12,355 nucleotides of DNA from positions 1 through 12,355 of the forward strand of contig DRQE01000072.1 in the NCBI GenBank assembly GCA_011371515.1, given 5' to 3'. Positions within the stretch are counted from its first letter, which is position 1; each line of letters starts with the position of its first letter. The position numbers and the translations under genes were made by a program. The notes below the pieces were generated by a model. That model was not told where the DNA came from. It made no database searches and was given only the letters and a program-made list of their open reading frames with translations. The DNA is from Deltaproteobacteria bacterium. Its GTDB lineage: Bacteria; Desulfobacterota; GWC2-55-46; DRQE01. Of this stretch, positions 1 to 8,014 are shown piece after piece.

Positions 1-2604
1 AACATCGTCCCTGAACTCAAGCTGTGAGACTATAAGAATCTCCCTTAATGTCTCCTCTTCTCCAGACAGAAGAGGCTTTAGCTTCTCAGGCAGTTCCACA
101 TAAACCCCTGCATCAAGAGAATGGCCTATAACCTTATCCTTTCTTGCCACCTCAAGTGCTCTGGATACTTCGTCCTTTACAGAGAGTATCACTTCCCACT
201 TACTGGCAAGCTCTTCATCGAGCCAGTCCTCTCTGGGTGTGGGAAAGGCTGAAAGATGCACGCTCTCTTTAGCCCTCTGTGGCACAAACTGCCATGCCTC
301 ATCGGTCGTAAAGACGAGCACTGGGGCAAGAAGCCTTAAAAGATGATCAAGAATGTTATAAAGTGTCGTCTGTGCTGCCCTTCGTGAAACCGAGTCTGCC
401 CGTGTGGTATAGAGCCTATCCTTAAGGATGTCAAGATAGAATGCGCTTAAGTCCACGGCACAGAAGTTGTGCACACTGTGGAATATTACATGGAACTCGA
501 ACTCCCTGTAGGCTTTGAGAACACGCTCTGTAAGCCCTGTAAGCCTGTGGAGAATCAGGCGGTCGAGCTCCTTTAACTCCTTGTATTCAACCCCATCCTT
601 TTCAGGGTCGAAGTCATAGAGGTTACCAAGGATGAACCTTATGGTGTTTCTTATCCTTCTGTATGCCTCAGAAAGCCTCTTTAGTATCTCCTCTGATATT
701 CTTATGTCCTCACGGTAGTCCTCTGCCGCAACCCAGAGCCTTAATACCTCGGCACCGTATCTCTTTATAACCTCCTGCGGAGAGATGACATTGCCGAGGG
801 ATTTGCTCATCTTTCTACCCTCACCATCCACAACGAACCCGTGGGTAAGAACCGTTCTATAGGGAGCCATCCCCCGAGTTCCCACAGCGGTAAGCAGTGA
901 GGACTGGAACCACCCTCTGTGCTGATCACTTCCTTCAAGGTAGAGGTCTGCGGGCATCTTCAGCCCTTCCCTTCTTTCAAGTACTGCGGCAAAGCTCACC
1001 CCAGAATCGAACCACACATCCAGTATGTCCTCTTTCTTCTCAAACCCCTCTGTGGCAGAACAGTGTGGACAACCGAACCCTTCTGGAATGAGCTCTTCCA
1101 CCTTCTTTTCAAACCATACATCGGCACCCTCTTTTTCAACTATACCTGCAAGGTGCTCTATCACCCTTTCGTCAAGGAAGACCTCTCCACAGCCGGTGCA
1201 CTTAAGTGCCGGTATGGGCACACCCCAGACCCTCTGCCTTGAAAGACACCAGTCTGGCCTCTGTGAGACCATACCCTTTATCCTCTCCTTACCCCAGTGT
1301 GGAATCCAGCATACCTTTTCTATGGCATCGAGTGCCCTGTTCCTCAACCCACTGTCCATTGCAACAAACCACTGCTCTGTCGCCCTGAATATCACAGGGT
1401 TCTTACACCGCCAGCAGTGTGGATAGGAGTGTGTAATGGTAGCGGCTGAAAGCAACGCTTCCTTCTCTTTGAGAAGCTCAACTATTGCAGGGTTTGCCTC
1501 AAACACCCCCTTGCCTGAAAACTGGGGTACTTCCTGTGTGAACCTACCCCTCTCATCAACAGGTGCGTATACCTCGAGCCCCTCTCTCAAGCCGAGCTCG
1601 TAGTCCTCTGTACCGTGGCCCGGAGCTATGTGAACACAGCCTGTGCCTGCCTCTGTGCTGACAAATCCTGCGGTAAGAACCCTTGAGATTCTATCTATGA
1701 ATGGATGTTTGCACACAATACCTGCAAGTTCATCACCCTTTAGGGTTCTCTCTACGGTGTACTCTTCTATGCCAAATGCCTTCATACACTCTTCAACGAG
1801 CCCTTCGTACAGCACGAGATTTCCCCTGCCTGTGCTGACCACTGCATAGGTAAGCTCTGGATGTACCGCTATTGCAAGGTTTGCAGGAAGTGTCCACGGG
1901 GTGGTGGTCCATATAACGAAATATGTGTCTTCAGGCAACCCCCTGCCGTTATCGTCTTCGACCCTGAACTTAACGTATACGGATGGAGACTCTTTTTCGT
2001 AATACTCCACCTCTGCCTCTGCAAGTGCTGTTCTGCAGGAGGCACACCAGTGGACGGGCTTTTTACCCCTGTAGATGAGCCCCTCTTTAAGAACCCTTCC
2101 GAGCTCTCTTAGTATGGTTGCCTGATAGGAATAGTCCATCGTAAGGTAGGGCTCATTCCATCTGCCAAAGACTCCAAGCCTTATGAACTCTTCTTTCTGT
2201 ATGCCAACAAACCTTGTGGCATACTCACGGCACCTTCTTCTTATCTCTACTTTCGAAAGGCTCTCTTTGTCTTTACCAAGGCTTTTTTCAACCTGAAGCT
2301 CTATGGGCAGCCCATGGCAGTCCCAGCCGGGCACATAGTCTGTTGCGTAGCCCATCATGAATCTGCTCTTTACGATAATATCCTTCAGAATCTTATTGAG
2401 GGCATGGCCCATGTGAATGTTGCCATTTGCGTAGGGAGGTCCATCGTGCAGTATATAGCTCTCTCTGCCACTGCCTTCTTTGAGTATCTTCTCGTAGAGC
2501 CCCTTTTCCTGCCACTCTTTGAGAAGCTCTGGCTCTCTTTCTGGCAGGTTTGCCTTCATCTGAAAATCTGTCTTCGGTAGATTCAGTGTAGTCTTGTAGT
2601 CCAT
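1..2604 (-). CDS. ileS: Isoleucyl-tRNA synthetase, C-terminus beyond window
   Basis: Charges tRNA-Ile with isoleucine in the cytoplasm and edits mischarged valine. I read the frame from ATG at 2604 to base 1 without a stop or frameshift: 868 residues, against about 930 in bacterial family members, so roughly the last 60-70 residues, including the usual C-terminal zinc finger, lie outside. The class I signatures are HMGH at residues 64-67 and KMSKS at 598-602. The CP1 editing domain shows [10 protein letters not shown] and a [12 protein letters not shown] motif followed by the expected acidic residue. [13 protein letters not shown] and DVWFDSG are typical of bacterial IleRS. Two internal zinc-type cysteine sets are present: C187/C190 with C397/C400, and C469/C472 with C512/C515. 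The gene starts 13 bases after the EamA stop, and a GGGGAG-like ribosome site overlaps that stop. Identity is very secure. Confidence 0.97.
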   Translation of the reverse strand, partial: MDYKTTLNLPKTDFQMKANLPEREPELLKEWQEKGLYEKILKEGSGRESYILHDGPPYANGNIHMGHALNKILKDIIVKSRFMMGYATDYVPGWDCHGLPIELQVEKSLGKDKESLSKVEIRRRCREYATRFVGIQKEEFIRLGVFGRWNEPYLTMDYSYQATILRELGRVLKEGLIYRGKKPVHWCASCRTALAEAEVEYYEKESPSVYVKFRVEDDNGRGLPEDTYFVIWTTTPWTLPANLAIAVHPELTYAVVSTGRGNLVLYEGLVEECMKAFGIEEYTVERTLKGDELAGIVCKHPFIDRISRVLTAGFVSTEAGTGCVHIAPGHGTEDYELGLREGLEVYAPVDERGRFTQEVPQFSGKGVFEANPAIVELLKEKEALLSAATITHSYPHCWRCKNPVIFRATEQWFVAMDSGLRNRALDAIEKVCWIPHWGKERIKGMVSQRPDWCLSRQRVWGVPIPALKCTGCGEVFLDERVIEHLAGIVEKEGADVWFEKKVEELIPEGFGCPHCSATEGFEKKEDILDVWFDSGVSFAAVLERREGLKMPADLYLEGSDQHRGWFQSSLLTAVGTRGMAPYRTVLTHGFVVDGEGRKMSKSLGNVISPQEVIKRYGAEVLRLWVAAEDYREDIRISEEILKRLSEAYRRIRNTIRFILGNLYDFDPEKDGVEYKELKELDRLILHRLTGLTERVLKAYREFEFHVIFHSVHNFCAVDLSAFYLDILKDRLYTTRADSVSRRAAQTTLYNILDHLLRLLAPVLVFTTDEAWQFVPQRAKESVHLSAFPTPREDWLDEELASKWEVILSVKDEVSRALEVARKDKVIGHSLDAGVYVELPEKLKPLLSGEEETLREILIVSQLEFRDDV

Positions 2605-2617
2605 CTAACCACTCCCC

Positions 2618-3046
2618 TTATAACCTCAAAAGTGCTATGCCTGCTATAATGCGCATTATTCCTGCAAGTTTATACCATGTAAACGCCTCACCGAGGAATA
2701 GAACAGATATAAAGAGTGCGAATAGCGGATATATGGCTGCAAGAGGCACCACCATCGATGCCTCGCCGGTTTTGAGTGCATGGTAGAAAGTTATCTGCCC
2801 CAGAAAGCCCGCAAGGAAGCCTCCTATCATAACGCATATTACACTTTTGGTATCTACGGTCTCAAGGGCCCTTACCTTTCCGAGCGCCAGCAATCCTGCA
2901 ACACCGAGGAATGCTATTGGAAGGGTTCTCAGCACCACCCCTACATATGGGTCGAGCTTGCCCCGAAGCCCTATCTTTTCAAAGGCCGGGGCAAGCCCCC
3001 ATATAATTGCCGTAAGGATGGAGAATATAAAGGCCTTCTTCTCCAT
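2618..3046 (-). CDS. Half-size EamA/DMT-family membrane transporter
   Basis: A 142-residue inner-membrane protein with a single EamA repeat. Most drug/metabolite transporters carry two such repeats in about 300 residues, so this one probably works as a dimer; that is inference. Five hydrophobic segments are visible at about residues 5-27, 33-56, 68-90, 97-119 and 126-141. Family hallmarks include an early AIIWGLAPAFEK, the GQITFYHALKTGEAS stretch before segment four, and PLAAIYPLFALFISVLFLGE. The last segment reads GIMRIIAGIALL, with Arg132 where relatives usually have a hydrophobic residue. The substrate cannot be told from sequence. Its start lies 3 bases after the carbonic anhydrase stop (TAA GTA ATG), and the bases upstream have no purine-rich ribosome site, so translation probably depends on coupling to the gene before it. 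Confidence 0.88.
   Translation of the reverse strand: MEKKAFIFSILTAIIWGLAPAFEKIGLRGKLDPYVGVVLRTLPIAFLGVAGLLALGKVRALETVDTKSVICVMIGGFLAGFLGQITFYHALKTGEASMVVPLAAIYPLFALFISVLFLGEAFTWYKLAGIMRIIAGIALLRL
2646..2659. repeat. 14-bp perfect palindrome inside the transporter gene
   Basis: ATAATGCGCATTAT reads the same on both strands. It lies in the 3' end of the EamA gene, 42 bases upstream of the ileS start, and encodes the part of the last membrane segment that carries the unexpected Arg132. A dimeric regulator site upstream of ileS is possible. However, a palindrome of this size is expected about once by chance in a window this long, so the functional reading is weak. Confidence 0.3.
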
Positions 3047-3049
3047 TAC

Positions 3050-3808
3050 TTATTTTACTATGTGTATGACGCGCTCATTGAGCGGCTGGACAGGCCTTGC
3101 ATTGCCATCCATTATGGAGCGGAACTTGTCTATCTGCTTCTTTGAGAGCTCTATGGGCTCTGTTATGACGAACCAGTTAACACCCTCTGTGCAGGGTGGT
3201 GTGGTGAAAGAACCGTTGTAGTGGTAGTAGCTCCTTGATGCTGGCAGAAGCTCTGCTGCACTCAGGGCTTCTTCCACATCCTCTGTCTCGCCCTCTTTCT
3301 CCGGCAGCTCTTCCCATATCTTCTCTATTGCCTTGTTGTGGGCACCCTCTTTTATGAAAACACCAACCACTGCTATCTTGCCGTCCTTACTCTTGTGGAC
3401 AAGATGCATCTCCATGGGATATGCCTTACCACCTACAGTGTGCTCACTCGGTGCGTGGAAGTGAAACTGAAGTAGCTCATACTTCTTTCCATTAGGCGCA
3501 TCGAATATGCTTCCTGCAGGGTAGCTCACCTTAATTGTATGTCCGTTGTTTACCACATGGAGTTTTTTTGCCTTCTTATAGCTGAACTTAAGGGGTTTCA
3601 TCTTCTCTGGCACGGGATTCGATATGTCCACAGGAGACTGCTCCTTTCCCTTCGAGCAGAGCTCAAACTCTTTTGACAGCTCACCCCAATGCTCGGGGCC
3701 CGTCTTTCCCTCGTATCCCCAGTGTGCCTTGCCAGAGCCTGCTATGGCAGGTGTTACACTCAACAGAATAGCCAGAAAAATCGCTGTTACGAGCCTTCTT
3801 CTTACCAT
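3050..3808 (-). CDS. Alpha-class carbonic anhydrase, exported
   Basis: Interconverts CO2 and bicarbonate outside the cytoplasm. The 252-residue precursor has a signal peptide (basic MVRRRL, hydrophobic core, cleavage likely after AIA at residue 23), giving a mature enzyme of about 229 residues. The zinc ligands are H116 and H118 in LQFHFHAPSEH and H135 in EMHLVH. E122 and T202 match the Glu106/Thr199 relay of human CA II, and H90 in NNGH matches the proton shuttle His64. C51 and C206 are placed to form the disulfide found in bacterial alpha-CAs. The overall pattern (YEGKTGPEHWGEL, FTTPPCTEGV, RPVQPLN) resembles the heat-stable enzymes of Sulfurihydrogenibium-type bacteria. The gene sits between greA and a small transporter gene. 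It has the longest upstream gap in the window and the best ribosome site, so it may be translated more strongly than its neighbours. Confidence 0.96.
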   Translation of the reverse strand: MVRRRLVTAIFLAILLSVTPAIAGSGKAHWGYEGKTGPEHWGELSKEFELCSKGKEQSPVDISNPVPEKMKPLKFSYKKAKKLHVVNNGHTIKVSYPAGSIFDAPNGKKYELLQFHFHAPSEHTVGGKAYPMEMHLVHKSKDGKIAVVGVFIKEGAHNKAIEKIWEELPEKEGETEDVEEALSAAELLPASRSYYHYNGSFTTPPCTEGVNWFVITEPIELSKKQIDKFRSIMDGNARPVQPLNERVIHIVK

Positions 3809-3819
3809 CTCCTGTTTTA

Positions 3820-3828
3820 CCTCCTTTT
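3820..3828 (-). promoter_or_regulatory. Strong Shine-Dalgarno of the carbonic anhydrase gene
   Basis: The minus strand reads AAAAGGAGG, the best match to anti-SD in the window, 11 bases before the ATG at 3808. A second short CAGGAG abuts the ATG. The same 45-base gap contains TATAAA at 3836-3841, but no -35-like hexamer lies 16-18 bases upstream, so I do not call a promoter. The run of seven bases beside it is A on the coding strand, so it is not a terminator for these genes. Confidence 0.6.
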
Positions 3829-3853
3829 GCGTTTTTTTATAAGGGAAGCTACC

Positions 3854-4339
3854 TTAAAGGTCTTCTCTTAAGATGTCGTGAAGTGTCTCTATACGGCATA
3901 CCTCGTATTCCTTGATGCCAGAGGGCAGGTGTATGGTTACAACATCTCCTTCCTGTTTTCCAAGAAGTGCTCTACCTATAGGAGAGCTTACGGAAATCTT
4001 GCCTTCCTTTGGCTCTACCTCCTCAGGTGTTACAAGCTCGTAGACGACCTCACGCCCTGTCTCGGTATCCTCAAGATAGACCTTCGAGCCAAAGGCTACT
4101 CTGTCTTTCGGTATGTCTTCAAGCCTTATCGAAGAGAGGGCATTTATCCTCTGCGTAAGATGCACGAGCCTTGCATTCAGATAGGACTGTCTTTCCTTTG
4201 CAGCCTGATACTCTGCATTCTCTCGCAGGTCTCCATGGGCAGCTGCTTTCTGCAGCTCCTTTGGCAGTTCAACCCTCAACTCTCTTTCTATCTTCTTTAC
4301 TTCTTCTCTTAACTTCTCGAGAACAGGAATTTCCTTCAT
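3854..4339 (-). CDS. greA: Transcription elongation factor GreA
   Basis: Binds the secondary channel of RNA polymerase and stimulates cleavage of backtracked transcripts. The product is 161 residues, close to the 158 of E. coli. An N-terminal coiled coil runs over about residues 5-70, with the tip motif HGDLRENAEY at 35-44 that holds the catalytic acidic pair D37 and E40. The FKBP-like C-terminal domain carries SSPIGRALLGKQEGDVV at 118-134. The frame opens further up with GTG at 4348 and ATG at 4345, but AAAGGGG at 4348-4354 overlaps the GTG and is only 2 bases from the ATG at 4345. It sits 8 bases from ATG 4339, which also gives the family-like start MKEIP. The ribosome site overlaps the stop of the methyltransferase gene upstream, suggesting coupled translation. 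Confidence 0.95.
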   Translation of the reverse strand: MKEIPVLEKLREEVKKIERELRVELPKELQKAAAHGDLRENAEYQAAKERQSYLNARLVHLTQRINALSSIRLEDIPKDRVAFGSKVYLEDTETGREVVYELVTPEEVEPKEGKISVSSPIGRALLGKQEGDVVTIHLPSGIKEYEVCRIETLHDILREDL

Positions 4340-4352
4340 CCCCATCACCCCT

Positions 4353-5591
4353 TTAAAGTGTGAGCACAGTTATACTTTCTACATGATGTGTCTGCGGAAA
4401 CATATCGACAAGGGTGGAAGAGACCACCCTGTAACCCCTTTCAAGAAACTCTTTAAGGTCTCTGCCAAGGGTTGAGGGATTGCAGGACACATAGACAACT
4501 CTTTCTACAGCCCTTTCAGCAACCTCTGTTGCAAGCCCTCTGCAGCCACCCCTTGGTGGGTCTAATACTACCACAGAAGGAGCTATTTTTTCAAGGACTT
4601 TACCCCTTTCCACATCCAGTGGAAAAAAAACCGCCACCTCGATAGAGTTTAGCCCTGCTGCCCTCTTTGCATACTCTATTGCAACACCGTCTATATCGAA
4701 CCCTTCCACCCTGCATCCCTTCTTTGCAACAGGAAGGCTGAAGTTACCAACTCCACAGAAGGCATCGACAACGGTTACATCCTTACCCACAGCCTCAACC
4801 ACCTTCTGAACGAGCCTTCTATTCATCGCAGGATTTACCTGAAAGAATACAGAGGCTGAATACAATAACCTTACCCCCTCAACGGTATAGCTGCAGTCTG
4901 TCTCGCCCCTGCGGTAAAGCAGCCTGCCTCTACCCCTCTGAAACCTTCTTTTAACCCTTACCTCATAGCCCTTAAGCACTGTAGAGTGTGGAATATCCAG
5001 CTTACAGCCCGCATCCTCTGTGTAAAAGATAGCTGTGGTCTTATCTGTATCCACATCCACAGCCACATCTATGGTGTGCACAGCTTCTGGAAGGCTTTCT
5101 TTAATCTCCTTAAGGGTTTTGTTTATAGAAGGCATAAGAAGTGGGCATTCTTCCAGCTCGACAACGCTATGGGATGAGGCACGAAAAAAGCCCACCTTGC
5201 CATCTTCCACATGGAAGGTAGCCTTTGCACGATAACCAGTAGCATTCTCTGCAGGTATAGCTTGGGGGACAAGCTCAAGGTCTGTAGCACGCGCTATGGT
5301 CTCCTGAAATATCTTTGTCTTCCATTCAAGCTGCGCTTCGTATGGAAGGTGCTGTAGATGACAGCCTCCGCATTCAGTAAAGAGAGGGCAGAAGGGCTCC
5401 ACCCTTACGGGAGATGGCTCGTCTATACTTAAAAGTCTTGCCTTTGAGAAGTCTCGTTTGTCTTCTGTCACCTCCACTGTGCACACCTCACCGGGCACAG
5501 TGTAGGGCACAAATACAACCTTTCCGTTGGGTGCTCTACCGATACCGCTGCCGCCATAGACAAGCCCCTCTATGGTGAGCCTCAGCGCCAT
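4353..5591 (-). CDS. 23S rRNA uracil-5 methyltransferase, RumA/RlmD type
   Basis: SAM-dependent enzyme of the TrmA/RumA family that makes 5-methyluridine in RNA. At 412 residues it is close to E. coli RlmD (433). It has an N-terminal TRAM RNA-binding domain (about 1-55), four cysteines for a 4Fe-4S cluster at C68, C74, C77 and C149, and a central RNA-binding domain. The Rossmann methyltransferase part shows FFQVNP (249-254), the SAM-binding VDAFCGVGNF (275-284) and LDPPRGG (343-349). The catalytic cysteine is C370 in VSCNPSTLGRDL, and E404 in the C-terminal HHVE is the likely general base. The Fe-S cysteines favour the rRNA branch (U1939 RlmD, or RlmCD acting also on U747) over tRNA TrmA, but the target base cannot be settled from sequence. 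It follows metH by 10 bases, with a purine-rich GAGAGGGA immediately before the ATG. Confidence 0.93.
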   Translation of the reverse strand: MALRLTIEGLVYGGSGIGRAPNGKVVFVPYTVPGEVCTVEVTEDKRDFSKARLLSIDEPSPVRVEPFCPLFTECGGCHLQHLPYEAQLEWKTKIFQETIARATDLELVPQAIPAENATGYRAKATFHVEDGKVGFFRASSHSVVELEECPLLMPSINKTLKEIKESLPEAVHTIDVAVDVDTDKTTAIFYTEDAGCKLDIPHSTVLKGYEVRVKRRFQRGRGRLLYRRGETDCSYTVEGVRLLYSASVFFQVNPAMNRRLVQKVVEAVGKDVTVVDAFCGVGNFSLPVAKKGCRVEGFDIDGVAIEYAKRAAGLNSIEVAVFFPLDVERGKVLEKIAPSVVVLDPPRGGCRGLATEVAERAVERVVYVSCNPSTLGRDLKEFLERGYRVVSSTLVDMFPQTHHVESITVLTL

Positions 5592-5601
5592 TCCCTCTCT
5601 G

Positions 5602-8001
5602 TCAGGCCTTTCCCAGAAGCCTTTTCATCTTTTCAACTGCCTCTGTTGCGTCTCCGCCGTATTCAGCGCCAATTTTTTTTGCAAACTCAGGGGTTACCAC
5701 CGCACCACCCACTATGGTCTTAACCTTAACCCCACTCTCTTTCAGTTTCTTTATGACATTGTCCATCTCCATAACAGTGGTGGTCATAAGTGCCGAAAGT
5801 CCCACAATGTCTGCATTCAGCCGTTTTGCCTCTTCCACAATCTTTTCAGCTGGCACATTCTTTCCAAGGTCGTATACCTCGAAGCCGTGGTTTTCAAGAA
5901 GTGTGCAAACAATGTTCTTTCCTATATCGTGTATGTCTCCCTCAACGGTTGCCATTATAACCTTACCCAGCTTGGGCCCACCCTTACCCTTGAACTCCTC
6001 TTTGAGCCTTTCGAAGCCTTTCTTTACCGTCTCTGCCGATAGAATCACCTGTGGTAGAAAATACCTGCCATCGGCAAAGCGCCTGCCCACCTCTTCAAGC
6101 CCCTTTATAAGCCCCAAGTTTCCCACATCCATCGGTGACATACCGCTCTTCAGTGCCTCTTCCACAAGCTCGACTATGTGTGCCTCATCACCTTCCACCA
6201 CAGCTTTTGCAAGCCTCTCTTCGATAGAAAGGGGCTTTTCTTCTTTCGCCTTTTCAACCTTATTTTCTGGGGTCTCCTGAAATCTTCTTATATATTCCTC
6301 TGCGTTGGTGTCAAACCCTGTAAGGAGCATGGCCGCATAATAGGTATCCATCATCGTCCGGTTTTTTGGGTTTATTATTGCACAGTCAAGGCCTGCCTCA
6401 AGTGCCATGGCAAAGAAGGTGGAGTTTATCACCTCTCTGTGAGGCAGACCGAAGGAGATGTTACTCACACCAAGGACCGTTGGCACAGCAAACCTTCTTT
6501 TCACCTCTCTTATGGCACGAAGGGTCTCACCTGCTGCCTTTGGCTCAGCACTTACGGTTATTGCAAGGCAGTCAACGATAATGTCCTCTTTTGGTATGCC
6601 AAGGGAGGTTGCCCTCTGGATAATCTTTTCTGCTATTCTTACCCTCTCTTCCGCGCTTTCTGGTATTCCCTTTTCATCGAGTGTTAGTGCTATGACTGCT
6701 GCCCCGTATTTTTTTACAAGTGGCAGAACCTCTTTGAGTTTCTTCTCCTCGCCTGATACAGAGTTTACAAGCGCCTTTCCATCCACAGCCTTAAGGCCCT
6801 CTTCAAGGGCGTCCACACTGGATGAGTCTATAACCACAGGCAAATCGGCATTGTCGTTTACACAGAATACAGCCCTTCTCATCATGGTCTTCTCATCTAT
6901 CCCCGGCACTCCCACATTTACATCAAGTGCGTGTGCGCCTGCCTCTTTCTGCTCCCTTGCCTCACGCCTTATGGTAAGGGTCTTACCCTCTTTGAGCTCC
7001 TCTGCAAACTTCTTTCTTCCCGTGGGGTTTATTCTTTCCCCTATTACCACAGGCTTCCGCCCTGCCCCGAAGGTTACATAGGTGGTTCTGCTTGCAAGTT
7101 TCGTAAAGGCTTCTATCTTTCTCTCTTCGGGCTTTAGTGTTTCAAGCACCCGCTTCATCTGTTTTATGTGTTCGGGGGTCGTGCCACAGCATCCACCTAT
7201 AATCCTTGCCCCTGCACCCACGAGGGCTGGCACATGGTCTGCCATCTCCTCGGGTGTTGCAGGGAATATGGTTTTACCCTCCTCAAGCACAGGAATACCC
7301 GCATTGGGCTGTGCTATAAGGGGAAGTGTGGTAAGAGGGCTCATCTTTGACAGTGCCCTGTATATGCCCTCTGCACCAAGGGAGCAGTTTGCCCCAAGGG
7401 CTGTAACACCTAAAGCCTCACCAACTATGGCAAAGACCTCTGGAGGGGTGCCAAGCACTGTACGCATGGAGTCATCGAAGGTCATGGTTGCAACAACTGG
7501 TAGCCCTGTTTCTTTTGCCCCGATTATTGCTGCCTTCAGCTCCTTTATATCCATCATGGTCTCTATTATGATGAGGTCTGCCCCACCCTCTTTAAGTGCC
7601 TCTGCCTGCTCTGTGAATACATCCACCATGGTATCGAAGCCCGTATCTCCCACAGGCTCCACGAACTTTCCGGTGGGCCCGATACAGCCTGCAACGAAGC
7701 CATCTCCAACGGCAGCGCGTGCAATCCTTACGGCAGCAATGTTTATCTCCCTTAATCTATTCTCAAGCCCGTATTCTTTGAGCTTAACCCTGTTGGCACC
7801 AAAGGTATTTGTTGTTACCACATCTGAGCCAGCCTCTCTGTAGAGGCGGTGTACCTTTTCGACAAGCTCTGGTCTTTTCAGGCTCAGCTCATCAGGGCAT
7901 CCGCCCGGCTCAAGCCCAAGAGCCTGTAGCATTGTGCCCGTTGCTCCATCGAATACAATGAAACCCTCTTTAAGCCTTTTCAAAAATTCTTCCTTCTTCA
8001 T
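5602..8001 (-). CDS. metH: Cobalamin-dependent methionine synthase, lacks activation domain
   Basis: Transfers a methyl group from 5-methyltetrahydrofolate through cobalamin to homocysteine, making methionine. The product is 799 residues against about 1227 in E. coli MetH. Domain order: homocysteine-binding barrel (about 1-290) with zinc ligands C206, C271 and C272 (IIGGCCGTTPEH); pterin-binding barrel (about 315-565) opening with GERINPTGRKKF and holding DVNVG and the IDSSS stretch; four-helix cap (about 590-670); and B12-binding Rossmann domain with EGDIHDIGKN, where H691 is the cobalt ligand and D689 its partner. The position of the third E. coli triad residue, Ser810, appears to be T742. 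Translation ends naturally with TGA after the B12 domain, so the missing SAM-dependent activation domain is not a window artefact. Core-only MetH occurs elsewhere, for example in Thermotoga, where activation is a separate protein. The gene follows DUF362 by 13 bases. Confidence 0.96.
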   Translation of the reverse strand: MKKEEFLKRLKEGFIVFDGATGTMLQALGLEPGGCPDELSLKRPELVEKVHRLYREAGSDVVTTNTFGANRVKLKEYGLENRLREINIAAVRIARAAVGDGFVAGCIGPTGKFVEPVGDTGFDTMVDVFTEQAEALKEGGADLIIIETMMDIKELKAAIIGAKETGLPVVATMTFDDSMRTVLGTPPEVFAIVGEALGVTALGANCSLGAEGIYRALSKMSPLTTLPLIAQPNAGIPVLEEGKTIFPATPEEMADHVPALVGAGARIIGGCCGTTPEHIKQMKRVLETLKPEERKIEAFTKLASRTTYVTFGAGRKPVVIGERINPTGRKKFAEELKEGKTLTIRREAREQKEAGAHALDVNVGVPGIDEKTMMRRAVFCVNDNADLPVVIDSSSVDALEEGLKAVDGKALVNSVSGEEKKLKEVLPLVKKYGAAVIALTLDEKGIPESAEERVRIAEKIIQRATSLGIPKEDIIVDCLAITVSAEPKAAGETLRAIREVKRRFAVPTVLGVSNISFGLPHREVINSTFFAMALEAGLDCAIINPKNRTMMDTYYAAMLLTGFDTNAEEYIRRFQETPENKVEKAKEEKPLSIEERLAKAVVEGDEAHIVELVEEALKSGMSPMDVGNLGLIKGLEEVGRRFADGRYFLPQVILSAETVKKGFERLKEEFKGKGGPKLGKVIMATVEGDIHDIGKNIVCTLLENHGFEVYDLGKNVPAEKIVEEAKRLNADIVGLSALMTTTVMEMDNVIKKLKESGVKVKTIVGGAVVTPEFAKKIGAEYGGDATEAVEKMKRLLGKA

Positions 8002-8014
8002 ATCTCTAAAACCT

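Noticed and set aside
897..2580. Several short plus-strand open frames across the left end
   Set aside because: All are antisense to ileS, which I translated without interruption from 2604 to base 1.
3829..3853. Possible terminator or promoter in the gap between greA and the carbonic anhydrase gene
   Set aside because: The T-run is on the plus strand, so it is an A-run for the transcribed direction and there is no GC-rich stem. TATAAA at 3836-3841 has no -35-like partner 16-18 bases upstream.
7082..7843. 253-codon open frame on the plus strand opposite metH
   Set aside because: It mirrors metH, whose domains and catalytic residues are unmistakable. The predicted protein is Ser/Pro/Thr-rich low-complexity sequence with no motif, as expected from the reverse complement of a gene with few TTA, CTA and TCA codons.
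5602..8001. MetH as a frameshifted or broken full-length gene
   Set aside because: After the natural TGA the next gene begins within 10 bases and no activation-domain remnant is present in any frame; core-only MetH is a known form.
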